DNA of 64,000 bases, from assembly GCA_001939145.1 (NCBI GenBank), contig LSRX01000661.1:1-64000 (forward strand). The letters run 5' to 3'. The stretch is from Symbiodinium microadriaticum. Lineage: Eukaryota; Sar; Dinophyceae; Suessiales; Symbiodiniaceae. A program made the position numbers and the translations under genes. This document shows positions 10,601 to 18,467 of the stretch, one piece after another; position 1 is the stretch's first letter; each line of letters starts with the position of its first letter. Under the pieces are notes generated by a model. The model searched no databases and was not told the origin of the DNA. It worked only from the letters and a program-made list of their open reading frames with translations.

Positions 10601-11074
10601 CTCAGATCAACATGAGTACCTCTTTGAGCAATCAGTAGATCACCTCTGTGATGCAATATTTAGAGATGAGGATCTTTGGAATATTTTTGCAGGTTCGCTC
10701 CTTGGACCAATGATACTCTCAAAAAGCTCGCTAGCTCAGGCTCCTGGTACTTTGATCTAGTTTACTATCAGATCACTGCTCTTTTCAAGTGCCAAACAAC
10801 TAAAAAACAGGACCTCCCCGCACCAAACGATCAGTTCGTAATGTTCTACGATGCTATGGTAGATCGCCTTCCTCGGCATCACCCCCTTGTCGAGGAAAAA
10901 TCCCACCTCCTTTCGCGTCACTGGAACAACAAGGGTAACAGCATGGAAGCTCTCATGTTACTCATCGCGGAAACAGGAGCACATGACCTGGTATGGTCCG
11001 TAGGTTACCTTATCATGAACCTACAATTTAGGAAGCAGCGCCTCCCCTGGATAGAATCTTACCTGCACTCCTGA
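7685..11074 (+). CDS. LINE ORF1 region, interrupted by three -1 frame changes
   Basis: Start is the ATG in GACCATGG (7685). The protein reads in one frame to about 8240, a second to about 9336, a third to about 10688, and then back in the first frame to a TGA at 11072. The third segment and the last one have no ATG at their beginning, so the pieces look like one protein of about 1130 residues rather than separate genes. Each change sits at a homopolymer (T4 at 8238, A3 at 9334, T5 at 10684), and adding one base there restores the reading. The N-terminus is Ala/Pro/Glu-rich. About 8476-8700 has an RRM-like pattern (RRTVLIHGLPPF then AFLKITFL). About 9285-9640 is Lys/Gly then Glu/Asp/Arg/Ser-rich. 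Paired cysteines at 9750-9983 (CEEC, CNVC, CFPC, CDAC) suggest zinc binding. It is probably the nucleic-acid-binding ORF1 protein. Confidence 0.75.
7904..7942. repeat. LINE 16-17-nt motif, cluster 1 (in ORF1)
   Basis: GATTTACAAGTGGTACG (7904-7920) is followed directly by ATTTACCAATGGTACG (7921-7936) and then ATTCACCTGAAG. It encodes RFTNGTIH within ORF1. The motif TTTACCAATGGTACGATTCAC matches the copy at 11234-11254 in ORF2 in all but one base, in the same reading phase. Confidence 0.85.
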
Positions 11075-11113
11075 CTCAGGTGGCTATCGCTAGCCACGCT
11101 TCTGCTGGCCAGA

Positions 11114-14100
11114 ATGGCCAATTTTGTTCTTTCGTCGCTTTTGGAATGGTCTCGCCTCTTGGTTCACATTCTCCAAACACACTGGGAGGATAATGCTCCG
11201 CTTTGGAAGACAAAGATTTACCATTGGTATGCATTCACCAATGGTACGATTCACAATTGGTATTATTTCACTGTACAAAGCGTTGAAGCCCTTTTTCAGA
11301 CACCAGCTCCACAATTGAGGCTGCCCTCTTCGGGCTCCTCAGTGATGGCGCGTCACCGCGCAGTTTTGGTTTATGTGTTAGTTGTGTTACTTTTCGCCTG
11401 TACAAAGCCCGAGTGTATAGCCGATATCGATTTGCCGCGCACGTGGAACGCTAGAGGCTTATCTAGCCAAGGCAGCGTTAACATTCGTGCCTCGTTTTTT
11501 TCCACCGTGCAAGGCTCACAGACCAACCGTCATGCGTCCGGTGGAATGAAGGAGCGCGCCAGGGGTTTTACGGCTAAGGTTCGTAATAGGTTAATTCATG
11601 CTCTTTCTGGCAACATCACAGAATACGAGGTATATACCCCGTCCTCCCGTAAGATATGGTCCCGCTCCTTTACACTACCTAATGGTATGATTATTCTCTC
11701 TTATTCCATAAGAGGCAGATGTGCGTGGATGAAGTATTACAGACGAGGCATAACTAAAGAGATGGAGTTCACCAGAGGAGAAGCACCTAAACTATATGGG
11801 CTGCTAGCTAGAGCGGTTGCCTCCGCGGGAGGCGAGCCGGGAAGCTGCTGGCCTCACCATAGTAGTAATAAGAGACTCTGGAAAAGCTTAGGGGTCAAGT
11901 TGTGCTCCCGAACCGCCACAATGTCAAAGACAGATGGAGAAGCCGGTCCGGACCATCAATGGAATCCGGCTACAGATCTCCTGGCATCGGAGGTTACTCC
12001 TACTCAAAGAGATTCATTTACCAGTGGTCAGATTTACCAATGGAAGCATTTACCAGTGGTACAGACAGGGCACACGGCTCAAAGCCAATCTGCCCGTCTG
12101 GACGACAGAACCGACGACCCCACCCAACCCCTAAACCTTAAGCCACGCGGCTACCAAAACCGTGACACCATCGGGGGATCCTCGAGAGGACAAAGATCGT
12201 CTCAAGCCAAGTTGCTCCGATTCCAAAAGTGGACGGAAAACAAACGGTTGCGCCGGCAAGATTACAGAGCATGGAAATCTGAACTTAAAGGGACCACCCT
12301 GCGGACTCACGGTGGATCCATCCCTATACCCCCGTCTAGTCCAAGTCCGACCAGATTAGAAAGACTTTGCTCCACTGTCAGAAGAACCCAGTCCTCGCCG
12401 TCTAATTGGAGATATCACCAGCATTCTTGCCCTATCTCGCTTAAACCACATACGACAGTTCGAATTGCCACATGGAATGTAGAAGGTCTCAAAGAAGTGG
12501 CCAAGTATGATCAACTTCTCCTTTGTGCCAAAAAGCATGATTTTCACCTCTTGGCTATACAAGAAACCAAAGCTGATTCTAGCCACAGCTTCTGTAAATC
12601 GGGATGGGAAATCCTCCATTCCAGTACGCCAACAGGTAAACACCATGGCGTCGGTTTCTTCGTTTCCCCCTTCCTTCGGCCTTTTATCACGGATTTTCTT
12701 GCACACACCCCTCGAATCTGTGAGCTCACCCTTCAAATCATTCCTCACCCTATCACCGTTTTCTGCGTTTATGCTCCTAGCCAAGTCGAAAACTCTCAGG
12801 AGGACTTGGCGCGTAAAAATGATTTCTGGGATGCGCTTGACACTCTTATCTCATCACACTCAAACGCGGACCATTTAATAATAATGGGCGATTTTAACGC
12901 TCGCTTGGCTCAAGAAATGGACCGCGACACACCGGGTCTAGGTCCCAATGTTTGGGGTAAACGACAGGCCCTTCAGGATGCGGATCGCGATAACGCAGTA
13001 TACCTCCAGGATTTTCTTAACACATATTCCCTTATACATGCGCCCTCTCAGACCCAGTTGCCTCCTCGTCAGCTTGTGACTTATAAAGAAATGACCTGTA
13101 CTGACCACTCGTTGAACGACCCTAGTATCGATAATTGGGCTGCCCTTGATCATGTCTTAATCACCACCGCTCTTTCTGAAGCATTTAAATTTTCAGGTTC
13201 TCTCTTTCAACAGATGATCAACACCCGCCATTTGCCTTCGTATGGGATACTTTCTTGTCAATATCCTGAGCGCTCTCCCCCTGTGATAGCGCCTAAACTA
13301 GATTATGCAAATACTAAAACTTTTTACTCTGCTCTCGAAGCAGACCTCCTTGCTCTTACAGATAATCACATGCCCGATCCTCCTTCTCCTGAATGTCCCT
13401 CCTGTTTTTTCGTTGTGGCATATACGGATGGTTCATGTCCTAATAATAGGATTGTTTCTCCTGATAACCCAGCCGGCTGGGGTTTCGCTGCTATGAGTTC
13501 CGATACTCCTACGGAACCCTCCCAAGATACATATTGGGAGGTTTCCTACGGCCCGGTCAAAACCACACCTACAGATGTCACTATTCTCCCTGAAGTCTGG
13601 GGTTCAAATAACACAGGTGAACTTAAGGCGCTTATTGAGCTGTTCGATTATCTTCTTTATTATGCCAATCTCCCCTCTCGTTCTGATATCACAATCTACA
13701 CAGACTCTGAATATGCCATGCGCCTTATCTTGGGAGATTCGCTCCCGAACACACACCATCAGCTGGTTACGCTTGCTCAGCAGTATTTCACAGCTCTCCG
13801 CACTCTCCATCATGTTACTCTCTCTAAAGTTGCTGGTCACTCTGGTATACTTGGTAATGAATTGGCTGATTCTCTTGCCAAGAAAGGAGTTCATGAATAT
13901 GGCTCCTTAGGTCGCTTCTCGGGCCACCGCACGGCCGCTCTTTCTCCTCCGGATATTGGATACAACACCGATCAATGGCTCTCTCTCTCCCCAGACGAAC
14001 AAAATCTCCGGCTATTGGAGCTAATTCGCAAACACACCCCTCTCATTCCTTCACTCCCGGTTTCGCCTAGAAAACCGTGGATTTCTCCTTCTACTTTGGA

Positions 14101-16195
14101 ATATATCACCTCTTTCCAATCACGCACTGACCTCACGACAGCAGAGGTCAAGCAGTATCGCAATAAAATCAAGAAGCTTGCGCGCAAAGACAAAAAACAA
14201 TTTATTATGACCCACCTCCGGGAAGACTTCCATGGTTCTGCCATACAACAATGGCACACAGCGCGCTCCTTACGTAAAGACTTCCGCCCCACACCCACTA
14301 ATCTCATTAATACTAAAGGAAAACTAGTATCTAAAGCGGCGCGTGCGGAAACATTCGCAGACTACCTGGCCAACCAAGTCTGGAAGGCCCCAGAAAATGA
14401 AACCAAACCTTTTTCTCCGCCTTTGAAAGAGATCCCGTCCTCCGCTCGACCATTCACCATGGAAGAACTTAATATTGTCTTACGGGCGCTAGGTAAGCGC
14501 AAAGCGTCAGGGCCGGACGCTATTCCAGCCGAGCTACTACAAGGTGCTCCTTATATACTCCGTCTTTATTTACTTGACCATTATAATCATTGCTTTCAAA
14601 CTGGTCAGGCTCCTTCCTCATGGCTACATTCCGAAGTAGTCATGCTTGTCAAAAATTATCAAAAGGACACAAAGCTTCTCTCTAACTATCGACCTATCTC
14701 CCTTACTAACACAGTGTATAAGATTTATGCTTCTCTCCTTCAAAAAAGATTAGCGGCACATTTCGACCACCGCTTACGCCCTACACAATTTGGCTTTAGA
14801 TCGGGCAGGTCAGTCACCCAACCTATTCATATTCTCCGCCGCTTACTGGAGGTGCGTGAGCGCCAAACAGAGGCGTTCCATGCAATTTTTTTGGATTGGG
14901 CAAAAGCCTTTGATTCAGTAACTTTCTCTTCTATACAATCCTCTCTTGAATATATGGGCGTCCCACCCTCTTTTAGAGAGGCAATCGCATCGCTCTATCA
15001 GAACCCCACTTTTACTGTCCGGGAGAGTAAACATCAATCAGAAGTGTGCACGCAAACTAGGGGTCTTAGACAAGGCTGTCCTCTCTCTCCTTATCTATTT
15101 GGTTTTGTGCTCACACACCTCTTTGAAAACGCAGAATCGCAATATATTGCAGAGCATGGCATTATCTCCGGAGTTCTTAGATTAGGCACTTCTCTATGGG
15201 ATTTGGAATATGCAGATGATACGGTTCTATTATCTAACTCCTTTAGTCAAGCGCAGATCTTTCTGCATCTCATTCAGAAAGAAGGCGCCCGAAGAGGCCT
15301 AGTCCTCAACTTTGATAAGTGTGAACACCTGGCTCTGAACTCTACGCAACGCATATACTATGATCCACAGTATTTGCCCACACCAGTGGATGATCTTCGC
15401 GTCCCCACGCCGGACGCGGTAAAATATTTGGGGGTGTATTTGGACCCCAAATCGAACAACCATCAAAATATCTCCACTAGGATTTCTAGAGCCATGGAGG
15501 CTTCTAAGAAGCTTTCCCCTTTGATGAAGCATGGTCTCCTCCCCCCTAACTGGAAATTGCTGGTCTATCGATCAGTGGTGCAGTCCATCCTCATGTACGC
15601 CATGGACAGCCTCCTGCTTACGCCAGCACAGCTAACGAAGATGGACTCGATACATTACAAATGCCTCCGACGCATTTTTAAAATCAAATCTTCTTACTAT
15701 CACAGAGTTATAAACCCATCCTCTTCGCCATGTTCAAACCAGTATTTAGCTGAACTAGCCTTTAGTTCGCGCAAAGTCATCTCCCCTTCACAGATATATT
15801 CTCAGAATCGCCTTAATTTACTTGGTCACTTATATCGACACCCTGATTCCTTGGAGACACAGGCCACTTTTATGCCCTCAGCGGCGTATAGGCACACTCG
15901 AGGAGCCAACAGAGTAGGACGACCCAAACCACATTGGGCTGAGTCTTGCCTCGTAGAGGCCTCCCGGCGCATTAGTTTCCTCCGCTCGGATAATCCTCCT
16001 CCCCACTCTTATATAGATCATGAATTTTACGCTATTCCAAGAGCAGCAGACATTCGACAAGCACATGCCTCACACTCCTTGGTATGGATGGATAACACTC
16101 ATTTGTACCGCCAGGTAGCTGGTGTTGCCAGAGACAGAGCATCTTGGGTTCCAGTCGTTAATAAACCAAGCCGTAAACCCCCGCAGCGTTCCTGA
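11114..16195 (+). CDS. LINE ORF2: endonuclease, RNase H, reverse transcriptase
   Basis: The protein has 1693 codons, from ATG 11114 (40 nt after the ORF1 stop, same frame) to TGA 16193-16195. Residues 1-440 are basic with no known domain; a hydrophobic stretch follows Met78. The AP-type endonuclease spans about 451-700: IATWNVEGL, QETKAD, MGDFNARL (D593) and LDHVLI (D679). The usual terminal SDH motif is not evident; TRHLPSYG is the nearest. Type I RNase H spans about 767-925: YTDGSC (D772), NNTGEL (E836), YTDSEYA (D864), GHSG (H909) and ELADSL (D919), so the full catalytic set is present. The reverse transcriptase spans about 1120-1440: NYRPISLT, DWAKAFDS (D1261), GLRQGCPLSP and YADDTVLL (D1368-D1369). 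The C-terminus has the LINE-like LRRIFKI and LLGHLYRHP region. It nicks target DNA, primes cDNA synthesis and removes template RNA. Confidence 0.95.
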   Translation: MANFVLSSLLEWSRLLVHILQTHWEDNAPLWKTKIYHWYAFTNGTIHNWYYFTVQSVEALFQTPAPQLRLPSSGSSVMARHRAVLVYVLVVLLFACTKPECIADIDLPRTWNARGLSSQGSVNIRASFFSTVQGSQTNRHASGGMKERARGFTAKVRNRLIHALSGNITEYEVYTPSSRKIWSRSFTLPNGMIILSYSIRGRCAWMKYYRRGITKEMEFTRGEAPKLYGLLARAVASAGGEPGSCWPHHSSNKRLWKSLGVKLCSRTATMSKTDGEAGPDHQWNPATDLLASEVTPTQRDSFTSGQIYQWKHLPVVQTGHTAQSQSARLDDRTDDPTQPLNLKPRGYQNRDTIGGSSRGQRSSQAKLLRFQKWTENKRLRRQDYRAWKSELKGTTLRTHGGSIPIPPSSPSPTRLERLCSTVRRTQSSPSNWRYHQHSCPISLKPHTTVRIATWNVEGLKEVAKYDQLLLCAKKHDFHLLAIQETKADSSHSFCKSGWEILHSSTPTGKHHGVGFFVSPFLRPFITDFLAHTPRICELTLQIIPHPITVFCVYAPSQVENSQEDLARKNDFWDALDTLISSHSNADHLIIMGDFNARLAQEMDRDTPGLGPNVWGKRQALQDADRDNAVYLQDFLNTYSLIHAPSQTQLPPRQLVTYKEMTCTDHSLNDPSIDNWAALDHVLITTALSEAFKFSGSLFQQMINTRHLPSYGILSCQYPERSPPVIAPKLDYANTKTFYSALEADLLALTDNHMPDPPSPECPSCFFVVAYTDGSCPNNRIVSPDNPAGWGFAAMSSDTPTEPSQDTYWEVSYGPVKTTPTDVTILPEVWGSNNTGELKALIELFDYLLYYANLPSRSDITIYTDSEYAMRLILGDSLPNTHHQLVTLAQQYFTALRTLHHVTLSKVAGHSGILGNELADSLAKKGVHEYGSLGRFSGHRTAALSPPDIGYNTDQWLSLSPDEQNLRLLELIRKHTPLIPSLPVSPRKPWISPSTLEYITSFQSRTDLTTAEVKQYRNKIKKLARKDKKQFIMTHLREDFHGSAIQQWHTARSLRKDFRPTPTNLINTKGKLVSKAARAETFADYLANQVWKAPENETKPFSPPLKEIPSSARPFTMEELNIVLRALGKRKASGPDAIPAELLQGAPYILRLYLLDHYNHCFQTGQAPSSWLHSEVVMLVKNYQKDTKLLSNYRPISLTNTVYKIYASLLQKRLAAHFDHRLRPTQFGFRSGRSVTQPIHILRRLLEVRERQTEAFHAIFLDWAKAFDSVTFSSIQSSLEYMGVPPSFREAIASLYQNPTFTVRESKHQSEVCTQTRGLRQGCPLSPYLFGFVLTHLFENAESQYIAEHGIISGVLRLGTSLWDLEYADDTVLLSNSFSQAQIFLHLIQKEGARRGLVLNFDKCEHLALNSTQRIYYDPQYLPTPVDDLRVPTPDAVKYLGVYLDPKSNNHQNISTRISRAMEASKKLSPLMKHGLLPPNWKLLVYRSVVQSILMYAMDSLLLTPAQLTKMDSIHYKCLRRIFKIKSSYYHRVINPSSSPCSNQYLAELAFSSRKVISPSQIYSQNRLNLLGHLYRHPDSLETQATFMPSAAYRHTRGANRVGRPKPHWAESCLVEASRRISFLRSDNPPPHSYIDHEFYAIPRAADIRQAHASHSLVWMDNTHLYRQVAGVARDRASWVPVVNKPSRKPPQRS
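11215..11276. repeat. LINE 16-17-nt motif, cluster 2 (ORF2 N-terminus)
   Basis: GATTTACCATTGGTATG (11215-11231), CATTCACCAATGGTACG (11232-11248), ATTCACAATTGGTATT (11249-11264) and a partial fourth copy lie head to tail. The encoded text is YHWYAFTNGTIHNWYYFT. The period is 16-17 nt, so the frame shifts between units. Confidence 0.85.
12015..12064. repeat. LINE 16-17-nt motif, cluster 3 (ORF2)
   Basis: CATTTACCAGTGGTCAG (12015-12031), ATTTACCAATGGAAG (12032-12046) and CATTTACCAGTGGTACAG (12047-12064) are adjacent copies. This is the same motif as at 7904 and 11215, in the unassigned N-terminal part of ORF2, upstream of the endonuclease. Confidence 0.85.
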
Positions 16196-16237
16196 ACGGT
16201 CGGAGCAGACGGGACCTACTTTGGGCCCTGCGCTTGC

Positions 16238-16249
16238 AAAAAAAAAAAA
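16238..16249 (+). other. Poly-A tail of the LINE
   Basis: Twelve A residues directly precede the 3' target-site duplication, 43 nt after the ORF2 stop. This marks the 3' end of the inserted cDNA. Confidence 0.9.
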
Positions 16250-16260
16250 CAGGACAGAAA
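16250..16260. repeat. Target-site duplication, 3' copy
   Basis: CAGGACAGAAA repeats the 5' copy at 7552-7562 exactly and fixes the right boundary of the LINE. Confidence 0.88.
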
Positions 16261-18467
16261 GCTACGCGGGAACTAACTTGGCAATGAAACCGCCCCCAGC
16301 GCTTTGCCGTCCTCCAACGCGCAGGGGCCAGGAACCGGGTGGCCGCCCGTTTGCTGTATGTCTGGGGAAGAACCAGCATACTTTCCTTGCGGCACCAAAC
16401 AGGGGAGTTGGTACGTAATAGAGAACAGTAAGGAATAAGAGATGTGCTTCGAGCGGCTGGCAGCTAGGGCCAGGGCCAGGGGTGGACAAATGGCACCGAA
16501 GGCACCGAAGGCACTGTAGGATGTTGAGCTACGAGACAGCAGCCGCCGGCGAAGTAGAAGGCCGCTGTGGCATGAGGAAGCCTGGTTCATATCGAGTGTA
16601 TTCAGAACCTTTCGTTCTGATTGCGTGCGCCAGCATCGTCCTGCTCTGCATTGCCATGGGCTTGATGAAGGCACCGCGTGTTGTCTCATCTCTTACAAGC
16701 ACCTTCCAAGCAACATGGTTGGAGTGTGGAGGGCTCTGTCACGGCTTGCGAGCTGTGCCTTTGCTTTGTTGCACCGGGCTCAGCCACAGACACGAACAAG
16801 AGAATCGCACCAAATCTGCTGACCCTTTACCATTATCCTGAATTGAGTAGCCTTGAGCTTCGCTCTGCTGTGACATGTCCCGCGGCACGAAGAATCAGGC
16901 GATTGGCTTTGCCATTCCTCATGCAGTGGTCTCCTGCCGCCGCGATGCACCCAGCCAGCGTCCGACACAATGAGATTGTGCTTATTTGTGCTTCATGGGC
17001 GCCGGAAGGCCTAGATTTGAGCAACCCGAAGAAGACAGAGGTTTGCTGCTGTGCGCTTTCTTCCAGCACTGCCGTTTGGGGTACTTTGGGCGTGCCAGGA
17101 TGCTGCACCTTTGCCTTCCGAGGCCCCACAAGCATCGCACGAAGAGCGTGCGTGCGCACGCGCCGCGTGCCAGTTCTAGTCTAGCTTGTGTTTCCTCAGG
17201 CTGCTGAGGCAGCAGCGCAGGAGGCGAGGCCGCCCCTCGGAAGCGGCCGAAGGCGAAGTTGCGTTTCGCACAACAGGCCGCCTCCTTGGGCCCCCAGCTC
17301 TGCGTTATCCTGGCTCTGGCCGACTCTCCTGGACATGCGTGCGACGGCTGGTAGCCATGCCAGGGGTGTTACAGAACTACAGACATGCATGGGACATTGC
17401 TGGAATGTATCTTCAAGTTGGGTTGCACCTCGAGCTGTCGAGGTACTTATGGCAGAATTTTGTTTACTTCGTAGCTGCCATTGCCTTTGTGGCTGCAGTC
17501 GCAGCCTGTGGACGTTCCCCTCCGAAGGCACTCTGGGTTGCAAAATCCTGTAGCAGTCCGGTCTTGCGGTGCTGGAATCGTGAGCTGGTCGTGGACGGTG
17601 GCCTTTCCTTTAGCCGGTCACGTGCCGTTGTTAGCTCCGCAGGTGGGCAATGCTGCCCTGCCACCACAAACAGGAGAATTTGCTACGTGCCTCGTGCTGC
17701 GGCCTTGTGGGCTCCCACTTGTGCTGGCTTCGGTCATCTTCGTGGATCGAGGCTGGACTTCGTAGCCTCGGTGGCCTTGGTGCGCCCGCTTTGCCTTGCT
17801 GGATTTGCTTTTCTTCCACAACTTTTTGCGCAGCCTGTGACTTCGAAGCTGTTGAAAGAAATCGGCTCAATAGGGATCAGATCCGCTTCTGGTACAGACT
17901 AGACATCGTCTTGCAGCGGCTGTTTCTGCACAGCTGGCGAAGTGGCAAGCTGAGCTGAAGCTTGACGGTCATAGAGTTGTTCGCAGTTCTGCAGCATTGC
18001 CTTCCCCCCCTAGGCTTTCAGACGATGGCGGACTATCATGAGCCTCTCTTATCCTTGTCGGTTGCCAAGTATTTGTTTTCAGAACACCTGCTACGCAGTG
18101 GCTCGTGGACAGCGATCAGGCAGCCAAAGTCGGAGGTGCCACAGAAGGGAAGGCAGATGCTTACCAGGGTGTCTTGTTTGTGTCTGCCCCATTTCCGACC
18201 GAGTCCCTGTGAGGCCGGAGGCTCGAACCGTACTTCAGGCAGTCACCTCCTACCTGGATGCCATGAGCTCAGTGGCAGACGAGTGCAGAGTCTCCGATTT
18301 CGGTTTCGCGGTTAGCTTCTTCGGTGTTCTTTCGGGGTACTTTTTCTTACGAGCTCATAGGCGGGGGATCTAGACGCGCAAGTCGCCCCCACATCTTACC
18401 TGTGAAGACCAGATGGAGTTGCAGAGAGTTTTGCATGGGGTTTTCCATTTTAGGCCATTCTCCTGAG
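16261..18467. other. Unassigned stretch before the permease gene
   Basis: No recognised domain. Hydrophobic + strand pieces at about 16590-16680 (VLIACASIVLLCIAMGLM) and 17430-17520 (NFVYFVAAIAFVAAVAAC) could be membrane-spanning exons of an unrecognised gene or of the permease N-terminus. Other frames are also open there. A minus-strand frame at 17196-17543 is not supported. Confidence 0.3.

Larger units (their letters stand above)
7563..16249 (+). mobile_element. Full-length LINE (non-LTR) retrotransposon, ~8.7 kb
   Basis: The element is bounded by an 11-bp target-site duplication and ends in a run of twelve A. It has a 5' leader of about 120 nt, a long ORF1 region (7685-11074) and an ORF2 (11114-16195) that is open over 1693 codons. 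The 3' UTR is only about 40 nt before the A-run. ORF2 has an AP-type endonuclease, a type I RNase H and a reverse transcriptase with the main catalytic residues visible, so the insertion looks young. The order endonuclease, RNase H, reverse transcriptase differs from I, R1 and Tad-type LINEs, where RNase H follows the reverse transcriptase. A 16-17-nt motif (ATTTACCAATGGTACG) recurs in tandem in ORF1 and twice in ORF2. I cannot assign a named clade. Confidence 0.92.

Noticed and set aside
10660..10700. Intron ending TTTTTGCAG in LINE ORF1
   Set aside because: The text looks like a 3' splice site, but coding text is continuous on both sides with only a one-base offset, and a spliced intron is unlikely in a retrotransposed copy.
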